64,000 nt of DNA, from positions 51,808,966-51,872,965 of the forward strand of contig OX393576.1 of the NCBI GenBank assembly GCA_947652605.1, given 5' to 3'. Shown one piece after another: positions 12,523 to 26,000 of the stretch. This stretch comes from Elmis aenea (lineage: Eukaryota; Arthropoda; Insecta; Coleoptera; Elmidae). Under the pieces are notes generated by a model that did not search any database, was not told the DNA's origin, and was given only the letters and a program-made list of their open reading frames with translations. The position numbers and the translations under genes are program-made. Numbering within the stretch: the stretch's first letter is position 1; every line of letters starts with the position of its first letter.

Positions 12523-14039
12523 GCGTTGCAGCTATTCTGTTATTCGGCTCTTCTTCCAATTTATCATTCTCTTATCGTTCCTTAATATTTAAAATTTGAT
12601 ACTTGCTCTATATTCTTGTCTTAGCTTGATTGAAACCGTTACATGTTTCTTCATTATAACTATGGTGTTTGTGTTTTTTATGTTGATGCTCATTTTATTG
12701 CCACATAGATGTCTTAATTGTCATCCTCAGTTGCCTTTTTTCCAGTAGAATTGTTTTATTCGGCAAAATTCGTAGTACACGTTTAAATTATTCAGTTTTA
12801 TATTATGATCACTTGTGATTTAAAAACGTTCATTATGTTTGTAATGTCAAGTATAATATTTATACAGGTGAAACTTAAAAAAAATTGCTTAGTGACAAAC
12901 AATAAATTATAAACCAATTACTAAAAATATTAAGTATTTTAGAGATAATAAATAACTGTTCGTAGTTGAACTTGGAAGATAATTTTAGCTAACCTTAAAT
13001 ATTTTCAAAATTGTTTATACGTGAATGTAAATTACTACAAAATGTATTTTATTAGTGCTCTAATTTGGTTATTAAGGCACAAATTCCGACAAAGTAAGTA
13101 CCTACTGCCGTCATTATATTATAAAGTGGTTACGCATCGGAAATTTTGATGAGTTGCGTTAAGAAATAATTTTAGCGTTTTCTGAAACATTTTTTGGGCC
13201 ACATTAACCATACGCGAATTTTCGAACCTTATCTAAGGGCTTATGAGTTTATATTCCGGAAGAAACCGTTCTTAACTATTACTTTAAGTAAGTAATGATC
13301 TGTGGAGGAGGAATGGTAACAACGCTGCAAATTGATGGAAATAGGACAAGAACTATGTTATGACAAGCTCTGTTATCACTACGTTGGTGTAATTTGTTTA
13401 GGAAATCAAAACAGGTGTGTAATTAATAATTTATACTTTAACATATTTTTTTGCGTTTATTTTTCAACATGTAAAAATAGCAACAATCTAAAGAATTTTG
13501 TTATTTTTTAAAATAATAATAATGAGATGTTTTGTAACAGGTCAGATACAGAGCGACTGTTTTATAAACAAATTGTGTTTAAAGTTTTATCAGTTTGTGT
13601 GTAGTTTTATTAAAGTAAAGATGTAGACGAAACTAACAATCTTCAACTTTATATGTATATTGTAACTGCTAAATTATCAGTTTAAAACGTATTTATAGAT
13701 TTGGGTCTCCTGTGGTAATTAAACGTTCGAAAAATTATTCAAAACTTAATCGCATTTCCCGTTTATTCTTCATTTAGAATCAGATATCAGTAGAACAATT
13801 GTTAGGGGCTCGTAATAAGTAGATAATGACGTGTAATAAAAGTGAATTCTGTTAGATGATGATATGTACAGAGAATAAGATTCGCTTCTTCCGTTTGAAG
13901 GTATTCGTTGTGTGCTAACAATTTTATTATAAGAACATGTTGATTGACATATATTGTAATATTGTAAGGTTACGTGAATATGTTTATTATTTGCGTTGTT
14001 TGTATACAGTCTTTAGATTTGTGTGGCGCTTTGTTTTAG
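12523..14039 (+). other. Intergenic / upstream region of V-ATPase gene 2
   Basis: No coding region is visible. An acceptor (TTGTTTTAG, ending 14039) precedes the exon containing the start codon at 14058, as in gene 1, so a noncoding first exon and the promoter should lie in this stretch. I could not locate them. Confidence 0.45.
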
Positions 14040-14057
14040 GAATAAAAATAAAATAAG

Positions 14058-17000
14058 ATGGGAGCGTTCTTTAGGAGCGAGGAAATGGCTTTGGCTCAAC
14101 TCTTTATACAACCGGAAGCAGCTTATTTTGCGATATCAGAATTAGGGGAAATTGGAAATGTTCATTTCAGAGACGTAAGTAAATATATTTTCACAATTTT
14201 GTTATTTTTGCTAAAGTAGTTTTGTTTGCTACATCAGAATTTTCCGTTGTGATAACTGATAAGTCAATATAGCCTACATGACTAATACAAAATAGCTGAT
14301 AATTTTGCAGAAAAAGTTTAACGTGTATGGCTAAGTCTTATTAAATAAAATTGTCAATAGATTTTATTTGGGTTTTGTATACTGAAAGGTTGGTTAAATT
14401 CTAATTTAAACCTAGTATTTTGACAACTTGTAAATCTATTCACAGCAATTAACCAAACAACTAGTTTTTAATGTTACAAATCGCGAAAAACTTTAAATAT
14501 CTTAATTTTTTGTAGAAGAACCAGCTATTTTGATCGCCTTCATTTAACTAGTTTGGTAATGGTTATATCAGGCGAATTTGATTACCTAACTTGAAGTTAA
14601 AGAACAGTTCTATTTAATTGAGCTATACAGGGTGTTTGAAATTTAAGTTTAGGCATGGGGATCTGGCTTATTATAATAGCTAGAGTATAGGTTTAATTTG
14701 TCATAGTTGCTAAACTCGGTGCTCATTAATAAATTAAAGAGAAATTTGTAGTATTTTCAAACGGTATCCGACAATTGGGAAAAACCGGAAAAAACGATTT
14801 TTGAAAAGCGTCTTTAACTCCTTTGGATTACAAAATATTTCAAATATGTAAAACGTTGCTTTTTAAGACGGATCAGATGGTAATCACAAATTTCGTTTTT
14901 GTTTTATGAAAACCAACTTTATTTTTTCTCATGGGCGCAATGGTTGCTATTTACATAATCAAATAGAATGTTTTTTAATCTAAATTGTTGATATATCACA
15001 TGGTTTTACTTCAACATTCATTGTCAAATTTGTAGAATTGCGTTTTGGACAACAACCACTATAAATCAAGCAACTAAAAATTCCAATATAATCCAATACT
15101 TGTCTTCGTAATACATTTGTGTAAATGAGTTTTAATAACGAAGACAAACGCCATATGCAGCGAATTTTTTGTTCAATTAATATATATTTTTTTCAAATCT
15201 TCTGACGTATATTCGTCGTTCTCACATCCTACAGCACCACTCCCACACAGAGCTGGGCAAAGCACCGACCCTAAGTGCTTAAAGCACCGAGCATTCAAGC
15301 ACTTGTGTAAGTGCTTGATCTAATTAAGCAGTAAGTACTTTGGTTTTTAAAAATGCTGAAAAGCATCAAGCACTGACCAAAGTGCTTAACAAAATTAAGC
15401 AGCAAGCATTGAGCATTTTGGGAATGCTTAAGAGAAATTTAAAATTTAAACAGTCTTGTAGCATACATGTTAAGGATTAAATACTATGCAGTAAGCATAT
15501 ATAAATTAAAAAAATGCTTATTAAGCACTGTCTTTCTAAAGTGCTTAATAAGTAGCAAGTGTTCATGAAAGTGCTTGGTGCTCTAAGCATCGAGCATCTG
15601 TTTTAGAAAGTGCTCCAAGCATTGTGCTCGAAGCATTAAAAGTGCTTAAAAAATTATTGCAAGTAGTAAGCATTCAAGCATTGCCCAGCTCTGCTCCCAC
15701 ACCGCTGTGCCATAATACGCACAATACACTTGTTACACCCAGGGCCGCCGCGTGCATATGAGCCGCCCTTGTGCAAACTTTTAAAAAACCGCCCCCCCCC
15801 CACTGAATGTAAATAAAAAATCAATTTTTTTTGTAATTATTAATAATAAATATTACAGTATAAAAATAATAAGACTAAAAAAAAACAAATATATCACATA
15901 TGTATGAATGTAAAGTATAAAATTAAACCTATGTACAACAAGATCAGTTTGATGAACCACATATATTAAATAATAATAATGAAATGAATCACACCATAAT
16001 GTCACTAGAAATTGCAGTCTTACAGTTTAAGAAATTTTGGATTCTGATTCAATGAACCCAAAACTTTTGTTAGCGATCCGAGTACTTGGCCAAAATATGT
16101 AACCATAAAAATTAGAGATTATTTGATTGAAAATTGTTCTCGTCAAGTAATAGGGATTGTCCTAAAGACGAGAATGATATTATTATCGAATGTTACCAAA
16201 CGGAGAAAAACTTACAAGAAGTTATTAAGTTTTTTTAAAATCGCGATAAACGGTATTTTATTATAATTTTAAAATATTTAATGATCAACATACGCTCTTT
16301 ACTAATGAATACGGTTGTCTTGATTGAAATTATAGCGAACTTCAAATGTCGTTAAGTAATAAACGTTAATTCAACACAACAAGATAATTCGAAACTAAAA
16401 ACGTATCCAAACATCACAAAAAATAATATATATAATACAAATTATTTAGGTAACAAAATATAAAATAAAATCATTCCTGTTATTTATGAAGTCATAAAAC
16501 AAAATATTTTACAAATAGATAGAGTCGAAATATTGTTTTTTCTTGATACCACCTTAGATTTGAGTCACACAGAACAATTGATTTGGAATTAAGATATTAC
16601 AGAGCTTCTTTTTATTCATGTGTTGCAACGCTGTACTGTACTTATAAAAATAAATTAACAGAAACGTTTCCAAATACTGCCATTGTATTGAGTATTTATT
16701 AATCGCCACCCGTATCTGTAGCTTCCGGGGAAATTAGTTTTTCAAAGCTTAAATTAATAGAAACGACAACAATGTCCAAAGAACGTTTAGGAGGATAATT
16801 TACATATAAATGAAATATCATATTAAAGTCCAAAATCAAATTTGTACTCTTCGTGCTTTTAATGCCACAAAAGTTTTAATTAATTCACTTAAGTCCAAAC
16901 CATTCTAATATCGTTTTTTATAGATATTATAGACAAATCTGTTAAACGTTCTTGGGTTGTGGTTGATCGTAAATAATTTTTAATTATTTTAAGTTTCGAG

Positions 17001-20000
17001 AAACTTCTTTCCCCTGATGCCACTGATACTGGTAATGTTACATAAATTCTTAAAACAACTGAAATATTCGGAATCGTATCGTGTAAATTGTTCTCATATA
17101 TGAAGTTCAGCAAATCGTGAGGGGATATGTCTTTTTTTATAAAACATTGCAAAGTTTTGAGTTCCTCGAAAAGCTCAATTCCATCAATATCTCGATCATT
17201 TGGATTTATATCGTTGCTTAATTTCAAATGTAAATTTTTGTAATGTTTTAAAATATCTTCCTCCTTCCATTGTTTCAATACATTTACATTTTGGATGATT
17301 TTAAACATGTTATTACTCTCCTTTAACAACGAAAACCTTTCAGTGAGAGATGATAGGGTAGTGTCTATTATTGCAACAACAAAAAATGTATTAGGTTCAT
17401 CATTTGCTTCATAATCGAGCATTTTCTTTTTGCTTCTACTTCGAATGTCTGGAAAAATTGGTTCTTCGTCCAGAATATCAGCTATCTTCTTTACAGAATT
17501 TACAACATTTTCAAAATTTTGATCTGTTCTATATTCTTTTAATTTTTCTGTAATCTGCTCAACGTATTCAAAAACTGTTTGTATATTGAACGAAGGGTTT
17601 TGCATGAATTTACTGACGACATTAATTTTAGTTAAAATATCATGCCATATACATAATTATAGAACAAAGAAATTTAAACGACGTGATTTTTAAAACAAGA
17701 TTATTAGCTTGCGCTCTGGATTCGATGTCTTTACTTGTGTCTTCAATTATTTCTAAAAGGGCTTGATAAATTTCATGAATATTAATAATTTTCAATGGTT
17801 TTATCGCTTCTATACGGCTTTCCCATCTAGTATTAGACAACGGTTTTAAAGTTAAATTTTGGATGTGAGAATTTAATATAGTCCTTCGCTTAGTAGAAGC
17901 CGAAAAGTAATTGTACAATTCTTGGACAATCCCAAAAAAATCGTGAAGGGTTTATTAGCCCGGAACTTGTCGGCCTTCTCCGTAAAGAGGCCCATAGGCC
18001 TGTAGTTTATACCTATATTTGTGTGGCATCATCCTCTATCGTAAAATTGTATTAATTAAAATTCTGAAGTGAATGATTTGAATAATCTGGCGTTTTGGTA
18101 CGAATTGAAAATAAATATAATACAAAATATGCAAAACTTAAATTATTCATGAATTTGCCGCCCCCTTGATGAGCCGCCCTTGTGCGGTGCACAACCTGCC
18201 CACCTACACGCGGCGGCCCTGGTTACACCTTTATTACACTATTTATTAGAGTATCCTCTTAAAATAATTTATTTCATCACACTCCGTTTTTATTCGATTG
18301 GCATTGACGAAACGTGATAAGTCTCGGTAAAACGAGGTTTTTATCGGCGCCATCTCAGCCAACAATAACACGTTTAAAATTCCGAATGATAAAACTTAAA
18401 AGATCGGTATAGTAAATTAAACAATAACTTGAAAACTTATGAAAACTAAAATAAATTAAAGATGTTCAAATAATTCTGCAATGCATATCTGCAAACGTTT
18501 ATCTTAATGTTCAGAATCCGAATTATTGTTTTTGAAGAAATTTCCCGGTAACGACATAAACCACAACGACCGGACTGCTTGAATTATACCTAGTGGTTGT
18601 TGCCCAAAACGCAATTCCACAAACTTGACAAGGAATGCATAAGTAAAACCATTTGAGATATTTAGAAGAAAAAATTCTATTTAATTATGTTAATAGCAAA
18701 AATTGCGCCCCAAGAAAAAATAACTTTGGTGGTCATAAAACAAATACGAATCGACCTATGACAAATTTGTGATCGCCATCCGATTCGCCTTAAAAAGTTG
18801 CTTAGGCAACGTTTTTACCTATTTGAAATATTTTGTTATCCAAAGGAGTTGAAGGCAATTTTAAAAATCGTATTTTTCGGTTTTTTCTAATTCTCGGATA
18901 CTTGTTGAGTATTTCCAATTTCTCTTCGGCTCATTAATGAGCACCGAATTTAGCAACTTTACTGCATTTAAACCTGTGCTCTAGCTATTATATTAAGTGA
19001 GCTCCACAGACTTAACCTCAAATTTTAAACACCCTGTATATTAGTTGTTAAAGATTATATTTAGTCGAAAATATCAGCGACATTAGAAAAGCCTTATTTT
19101 ATGTGTTTGTAGATAAACGCAAGTATACATTCTTTTCAAAGAAAATTTGTCAATGAAGTTCGTAGATGTGATGAAATGGAAAGAAGGTTACGTTACATAG
19201 AAGCTGAGGTAAAAAGTGATGGTGTACCAATTCCAGATTTGGAAGAGATACCCAAAGCTCCAAATCGTCGGCAAATCATTGATATGGAGGTAACATTACT
19301 TCTGTGTAGTTAAAAAAAAATACATTTCTAAAATTATCAATAAGCCATGAATTTACTAATTTATTTTTCAATATTTTATTGATAGGCAAATTTAGAAAAG
19401 ACGGAGAGCGACATAAGGCAGCTTAGCGAAAGTGCAGTTAATTTAAAATCAAATTACTTGGAAATAACAGAACTGCGACACGTTTTGGATAGAACTCAAC
19501 TGTTCTTCACGGAGCAGGAAGAACATCATGCTATGGATTCTTTCCACAGGGCGCTGATAACTGACGAAGCCCAAACAGCATCGTTCAGGGGACGTTTAGG
19601 TTTCGTTGCTGGTGTTATAAATCGAGAAAGAGTACCGGGATTTGAACGTATGCTTTGGCGTATTTCCAGAGGTAATGTGTTTTTACGTCAGGCTGAAATT
19701 GGTAAACCACTACAGGATCCTGCTACAGTAAGATTTAACTTAAAAAAATTGGATTTGTTTGAGATTATCGTTTTAGAGAAATGAAATGTACAAGATTGTG
19801 TTTGTTGCTTTTTATCAAGGGGAACAGTTAAAAAGTCGTATCAAGAAGGTTTGCGCTGGCTATCATGCTTCGTTGTATCATTGTCCGGGTACTAATGCAG
19901 AACGCCAGGAAATGTTGAATGGAGTTCGAACTCGTTTGGAAGATTTAACTTTAGTAAGCCTTTTTTATCTTAGGTTTACTTTCAATTGTGCTTTAAAACT

Positions 20001-23000
20001 TAAAAGAAATTTAAAATCTTTTATACGACCATATTTTTACTATAATCAATATTAAAAGTTAGTACATAACAAAAAAAAAGGTGTTACAGGGCACACAAAA
20101 ATATTTTGAAGGTTTTGAAATTATTCCTAAAACTTCTTACCTACATTTCAATTTCTTTTTATAATTTTGACTCACAACATTTTTGGTAAGGCTAATCCTA
20201 AATATTTAAACTAATTGCGATATAAGACGCCAGGTAAACGATCCATTAAAGCATTGTGTTGGAAATTTTGCGTTACAGGTGCTAAATCAAATTCACGATC
20301 ATCGTCAACGAGTCCTAGTTGGAGTAGCAAAAGAATTACAAAACTGGAGCATAATGGTTCGAAAAATGAAAGCAATTTATCATACTTTAAATTTCTTTAA
20401 CATGGACGTCACCAAGAAGTGCCTCATTGGAGAGTGTTGGATACCTGTAAAAGAAATCCCAGTTGTTCAGGGAGCCCTATCAGAAGGATCCACCAGATTT
20501 TCCATTCCATCATTTTTAAATGTGATCGACACTCCAGAAGATCCACCGACTTTTAACAGAACAAATAAATTTACTAAAGGATTCCAAAACCTTATTGACT
20601 CATACGGTGTTGCCTCGTATAGGGAAGCAAACCCTGGTTAGTTTGCAACTCATATAAATAATCAATATACGTGGTCTTTTTTAAAAAAACAGTAATTTTA
20701 AAACTGTTTACACCGAATTGCCTTTAAAATAGTTCCTTAAGGCAACTTCATCTTGGTCAACGTCCATTAAAGTATTGGAAGCATCACTAGAACCCAGCCT
20801 TTGACATCTCCTTGGGCTCTGACTTCGCATTCTGGATGACGTCCACGATATTTTTGGATTGCTTTCGTTTCAGCGCAGATTTAAGATTGCTGAAGATTCC
20901 AGAATGCGACGAAGGACCGAAGGAGGTTTCAAAGAATGGCTTCCATAATTGCTTGAAATACATTTACGGGCGTCAACGAAGGCGTATAGTTGCCCAAAAT
21001 GGCTATTTTGAAAGAAATGTAGTGTACATAGTAATACTGTTTCTCTTTTATGTAAAATAAAGGAATTTCACCATTTATTTAAAATCTTACTTCGTTATTT
21101 ATATTTGCAGCTTTATACACTATTGTAACATTTCCTTTCCTGTTTGCTATTATGTTTGGAGACACAGGTCATGGAATTATAATGACTCTCTTTGGAGCTT
21201 ATATGGTCATATGGGAACAAAAGTTGCTTTCCAAAAAAATTGACAGCGAAATCTGGACCATATTTTTCGCTGGACGGTATATAATTCTGCTTATGGGTTT
21301 ATTCTCCATGTATACAGGCATGATTTACAACGACATATTTTCAAAATCAGTTAATATATTTGGTTCGAGTTGGTTTACTAATTACAATGAGAGCACGGTG
21401 CTAACAAACGTTGAACTTGAATTAGATCCAGCTACAACTTATACCGACGTACCACATCCGTTTGGTTTGGATCCGGTATGGCAGGTAGATTTTGCAAATC
21501 GAAATATATTTCACGGTTTAAAAATAATGTATTTCTTTTACAGTTGGCCACTAACAAAATCATATTTTTGAATTCGTACAAAATGAAGTTATCAATAATT
21601 TTTGGAGTTATTCATATGATATTTGGAGTTTGTATGAGCGTTACAAATCATGTGTAAGTATGACGAACTCGAAATATAATAAATTGTAATGACAATGAAC
21701 TATTTAGATCAGTGGCTATCAAAACATTTAATCAGGAAACGGTAGATTTATTCAATAACTCTTCTTTTTTATTAAATAATACACAATTTTTCATAACCTT
21801 CACAATAAGTTGTTTGGCAAGTAGAATACTAAACATAAAATATTTAATGCGAAACAAGACTTTTATGTATTTTCTTCAATTATATTTCTTTATTATATTT
21901 TACTAAATAGCAGCTCCAGTATGCATTACTCTTTAAAATATAAGAACGGTTTTATATATACAGGGTGTGTATAAATTGGCGGAAGCGTTACACGTGACGA
22001 TGTTCTTCGTAAAATTCTAAGTCGAAAATCTTGATCCAAAAATGTTGTACCATGCTTCCTATGGCCTCAGGAACCATTTAAAGAAAAAAAAATTGGCAAC
22101 ATTGCATACATTGATTTGCGTTTGGACATTTTTTTATCAGCAATTTTTACTTAGGTATTTATAATTTTTGTTCGAACTGAAAGCCTTTAGTTCGTAAACA
22201 TAGCTGCAAACTTTTAGGTATCGTCTAACACAAACTAGAAATAATTACGAGAAAAACAGAGATGACAGCTAATGACAATGTTGCCATATGTATTATTTTC
22301 ATTCAAATCAGTGATTTACATATTTTCAACACCAATTTTTGAAAGGAAGAACACAATATCTAGGAAAAAATACTATTCGAAATTTATTTTTATTCCAAAT
22401 TGCAGCTTTTTCATTTGCAAGTATTAAATAATAACGCTTATTAAAGGACTAAATGTCAAAACGTTGAGGACCTCTTGCAGACACAGCAAGCATGGTACAA
22501 CATTTTCGTATTAAGATTTTCGACTTAGAATTTTACAAAGAATATCTCCACGTGTAGTGCTTCCGCCAATTTTTACACACCCTTTATACAGGGTGTCCCC
22601 GTTATCACCGCGAATACTTTAAGTGGTGATAGAGAACCTTTTTCTAAGAAAACATTTCAAGTAAATTTTTTTCCTAAAATCAAATGCTAAGCTGATATCA
22701 ACACTTACTTGATTTTTTTACACTTCTGCATTTAAAAGGCTCTATTGCCGAAAATATCAATTTTATTGCAAGATACATTGACTTTTTAATAGAGCATAAA
22801 ATTCTCTACAAAATTAGTTCCATTTATTTTTTGTCTACAGGCAATGATTTGAGAGTTATAAAGCAGTTTGTATAAAAAAATGTAAAAAATTTACAACATT
22901 TTATTGTTTCTTAGACTTTGCAACCGCTGTATCTTTAAAACGAAAGGTTGTACAAAAAAACCGACGGCTCATTCCGGATAGCAAATTTTATGGGCTACAA

Positions 23001-26000
23001 CTTTGGTCTCGTGAAATTTTTTGAAAATCAAACCGATTTTCCGGAAAAGCTGAAAATAAGGAATAGAGTGCAAAAACAAAATTTCCTACAAATAATGTTT
23101 TGTTTGTGATTACGTGATTGAAAATTATGGAGGTCATTTTGAACACTTATAGAAGTAATTTTGTGGTTACATGTTAATTTTATTGCGTCCAGATGGATTT
23201 GCATTGTTTTGCATTTTATCTTTTTTTTTTTTCCACCTTTTTTACTATTATAAACATTTCTATGATACATTTAGTTTTATTGAACAACATATTTACCGAA
23301 GTTGTAGTCTGTTAAATGCCTTATCCGCAATAGGCATCCGTTTTGCTCTACGAAGTTTCGTTAAAAAGATGCGACGTTTTTAAAAATTTACATAACTTAT
23401 TTATATGTAATTTTACAATTTTTTGTTAAATTTGTTCGTTAGCTCCTTAAAAAAATGATGAGGGGTGGTTTTCTGAAGAATTTTAAACTTCATAAAAAGC
23501 TTTGAACCTGATGAGATACATAATTTTATGAATGTTGCCGATGCTATGGCATTTTTAAATACAAAATATCATAATTACCGGGAGTTTTTGTTTTTCGAAA
23601 ACGATAAAATGCAAAACAATGCAAATCCATCTGGACGAAATAAAATTAACATGTAACCACAAAATTACTTCAATAAGTGTTCAAAATGACCTCCATCATT
23701 TAATTAGGTAATCGCACTCTCTTTAAATGCATTTTTAAATACAAAACAATATTTGTAGGAAATTTTGTTTTTACACTCTGTTCCTTATTTTCAGCTTTTC
23801 CGAAAACGCTGTTTGATTTTCCGAAAATTTCACGAGACCAAAGTTGTAGCCCATAAAATTTGCTATCTGGAATGGGCCATCGGTTTTTTTGTACAACCTT
23901 TCGTTCTAAAGATGCAGCGGTTGCAAAGTCTAAGAAACAATTAAATTTTGTACATTTTTTACATTTTTTTGTACAAACTGCTTTATAACTCTCAAACCAT
24001 TGGCTGTACACAAAAAATAAATAAAACTAATTTTGTAGAAAATTTCATGTTCTATTAAAAAGCTTAAAGGTATTTTACGATAAAATTAATATTTTCGGCT
24101 ACATAGTCTTATAAATGCAGAAGTGTAAAAAAATCAAGTAAGTGTTGATATCAGCTTAGTATTTGATTTTAGGAAAAAAATTTAGTTGAAATTTTTTCTT
24201 GGAAAAAGGTCATCTATCACCACTTAAAATATTCGCGGTGATAACGGGGACACCCTGTATATACAGGGTGTGTAAAAATTGGCGGAAGCGCTACACGTGG
24301 CGATGTTCTTGGTAAAATTCTAAGTCGAAAATCTTAATACGAAAATGTTGTACCATGCTTGCTGTGTCTGCAAGAGGTCCTCAAAGTTTTGACATTTAGT
24401 CCTTTAATAAGCGATATTATTTAATATTTTTTAATGAAAAAGCTGCAATTTGGAATAAAAATAAATTTCGAATAGTATTTTTTCCTAGATATTGTGTTCT
24501 TCCTTTTAAAAATTGGCGTTGAAAATATGTAAATCACTGATTTGAATGAAAATAATACATATGGCAACATTGTCATTAGCTGTCATCTCTGTTTTTCTCG
24601 TAATTATTTCTTGTTTGTGTTTTACGATACCCAAAAGTTTGTAGCTATGTTTACGAACTGAAGGCTTTTAGTTCGAACAAAAATTGTAAATACCTAAGTA
24701 AAAATTGCTGATAAAAAAATGTCCAAACGCAAATCAATGTATGCAATGTTGCCAATTTTTTTTTCTTTAAATGGTTCCTGAGGCCATAGGAAGCATGGTA
24801 CAACATTTTTGTATCAAGATTTTCGACTTAGAATTTTACGAAGAACATCGTCACGTGTAGCGCTTCCGCCAATTTCTACACACCCTGTATATATTGATTT
24901 ATTTATTTGAATCCAAATGCATTATAAAATAATTGTTAATTATTCAATTAGTAAATCGAAAAAACACTAACATACCATGTTCTTGTTTTGATATTTAACT
25001 TTCGCTTCAACTAAAACTAAGCTTTCCAAAGTTGTTTTAGTATTGATTGAGCATTGGAAACCTCCTTCTTGAAATAAAGTTAGTAATTAACTTCTGAACT
25101 TACGAAATAATGCACTTACAGTAACGCAATTATAGAAGAGATCGAAAAATCATTAGATTTATTATTCTTTATGGTTTATAGCGTTACACCTTAAGAAATA
25201 AGTGTTTTTCCTTGTTGAACTACAAATAAACTAGTTCATATTGATTTTGTTTAACACATAAAAATGTTGCAGGCATTTTCATAAGCGCATAAATATTGTT
25301 TTGGAATTTTTGCCTCAAATCATTTTTCTGGTGTTTTTGTTCTTCTGGATGGTTACTATGATGCTCATGAAATGGATAATGTATGGAACATCAAAAGGTA
25401 ATAATTCGTGATATTTACTATATTGTTTATTGGTAAGTAAAATAAATAGGACTGCAATATGACAAAAATTCAATTGAAATGAAGGCAGAATATATTTGAA
25501 AAAAGAAAGATGTTTAGTCATAAGATATTAAACGAATATTCTTTCTTTTACAGATGACAAATATAAACCCCACTGCGCACCATCAGTATTAATATTTTTC
25601 ATCAACATGATGCTTTTTAAGAACTCAGAACCTAACGAAGGATGTGACCAGTACATGTTTGAATTTCAACCCTTCTTACAAAAAATGCTTGTGTTTGTCT
25701 CGTTGGCTTGCATACCCATCATGTTGTTTGGCAAACCACTTTACATCAAAATGTCGAGAAAAGCTCGTGTAAGTAAAATTTTAGTTTTTAAACCACGACT
25801 TAACAAATTGTTTAAACAATAAGTCTTTTACCAATAAATTGTATAAATGTTTACTTTCACGGAAAATTGTCCTGTTTTTTTTTACAGAAAAGATAAATTT
25901 CTACGAGCTTGAATTTATGTATTTACCTCTATTGATGATCCAAAGACTGTATTTAACAGACCAGAACCTCTAAATCCCCAAACTGTTCATGTAGTTACCG

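Larger units (their letters stand above)
15740..18221 (-). mobile_element. hAT transposon with degenerate transposase
   Basis: A perfect 15-bp inverted repeat (CAGGGCCGCCGCGTG) bounds 2482 bp. The exact 8-bp target duplication GTTACACC lies at 15732-15739 and 18222-18229. GCCGCCC runs lie just inside both ends. The minus strand holds the C-terminal part of a hAT transposase (17950 to 16889), and the plus strand near 16660-16800 holds an inverted fragment of a related transposase. The exact duplication shows a fairly recent insertion. Confidence 0.95.
14628..19036. mobile_element. Foldback element with ~600-bp arms, host to two hAT insertions (intron 1 of gene 2)
   Basis: The ends are CAGGGTGTTTGAAATTT and AAATTTTAAACACCCTG, with TA on each side. 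Arms 14628 to about 15230 and about 18450 to 19036 are complementary throughout, for example TAATAGCTAGAG against CTCTAGCTATTA. Two hAT elements (15248-15693 and 15740-18221) lie between the arms. Without them the element is about 1.5 kb with no coding capacity. It shares the subterminal word GCATGGGGATCT with elements at 34 and 40.7 kb. Confidence 0.85.
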
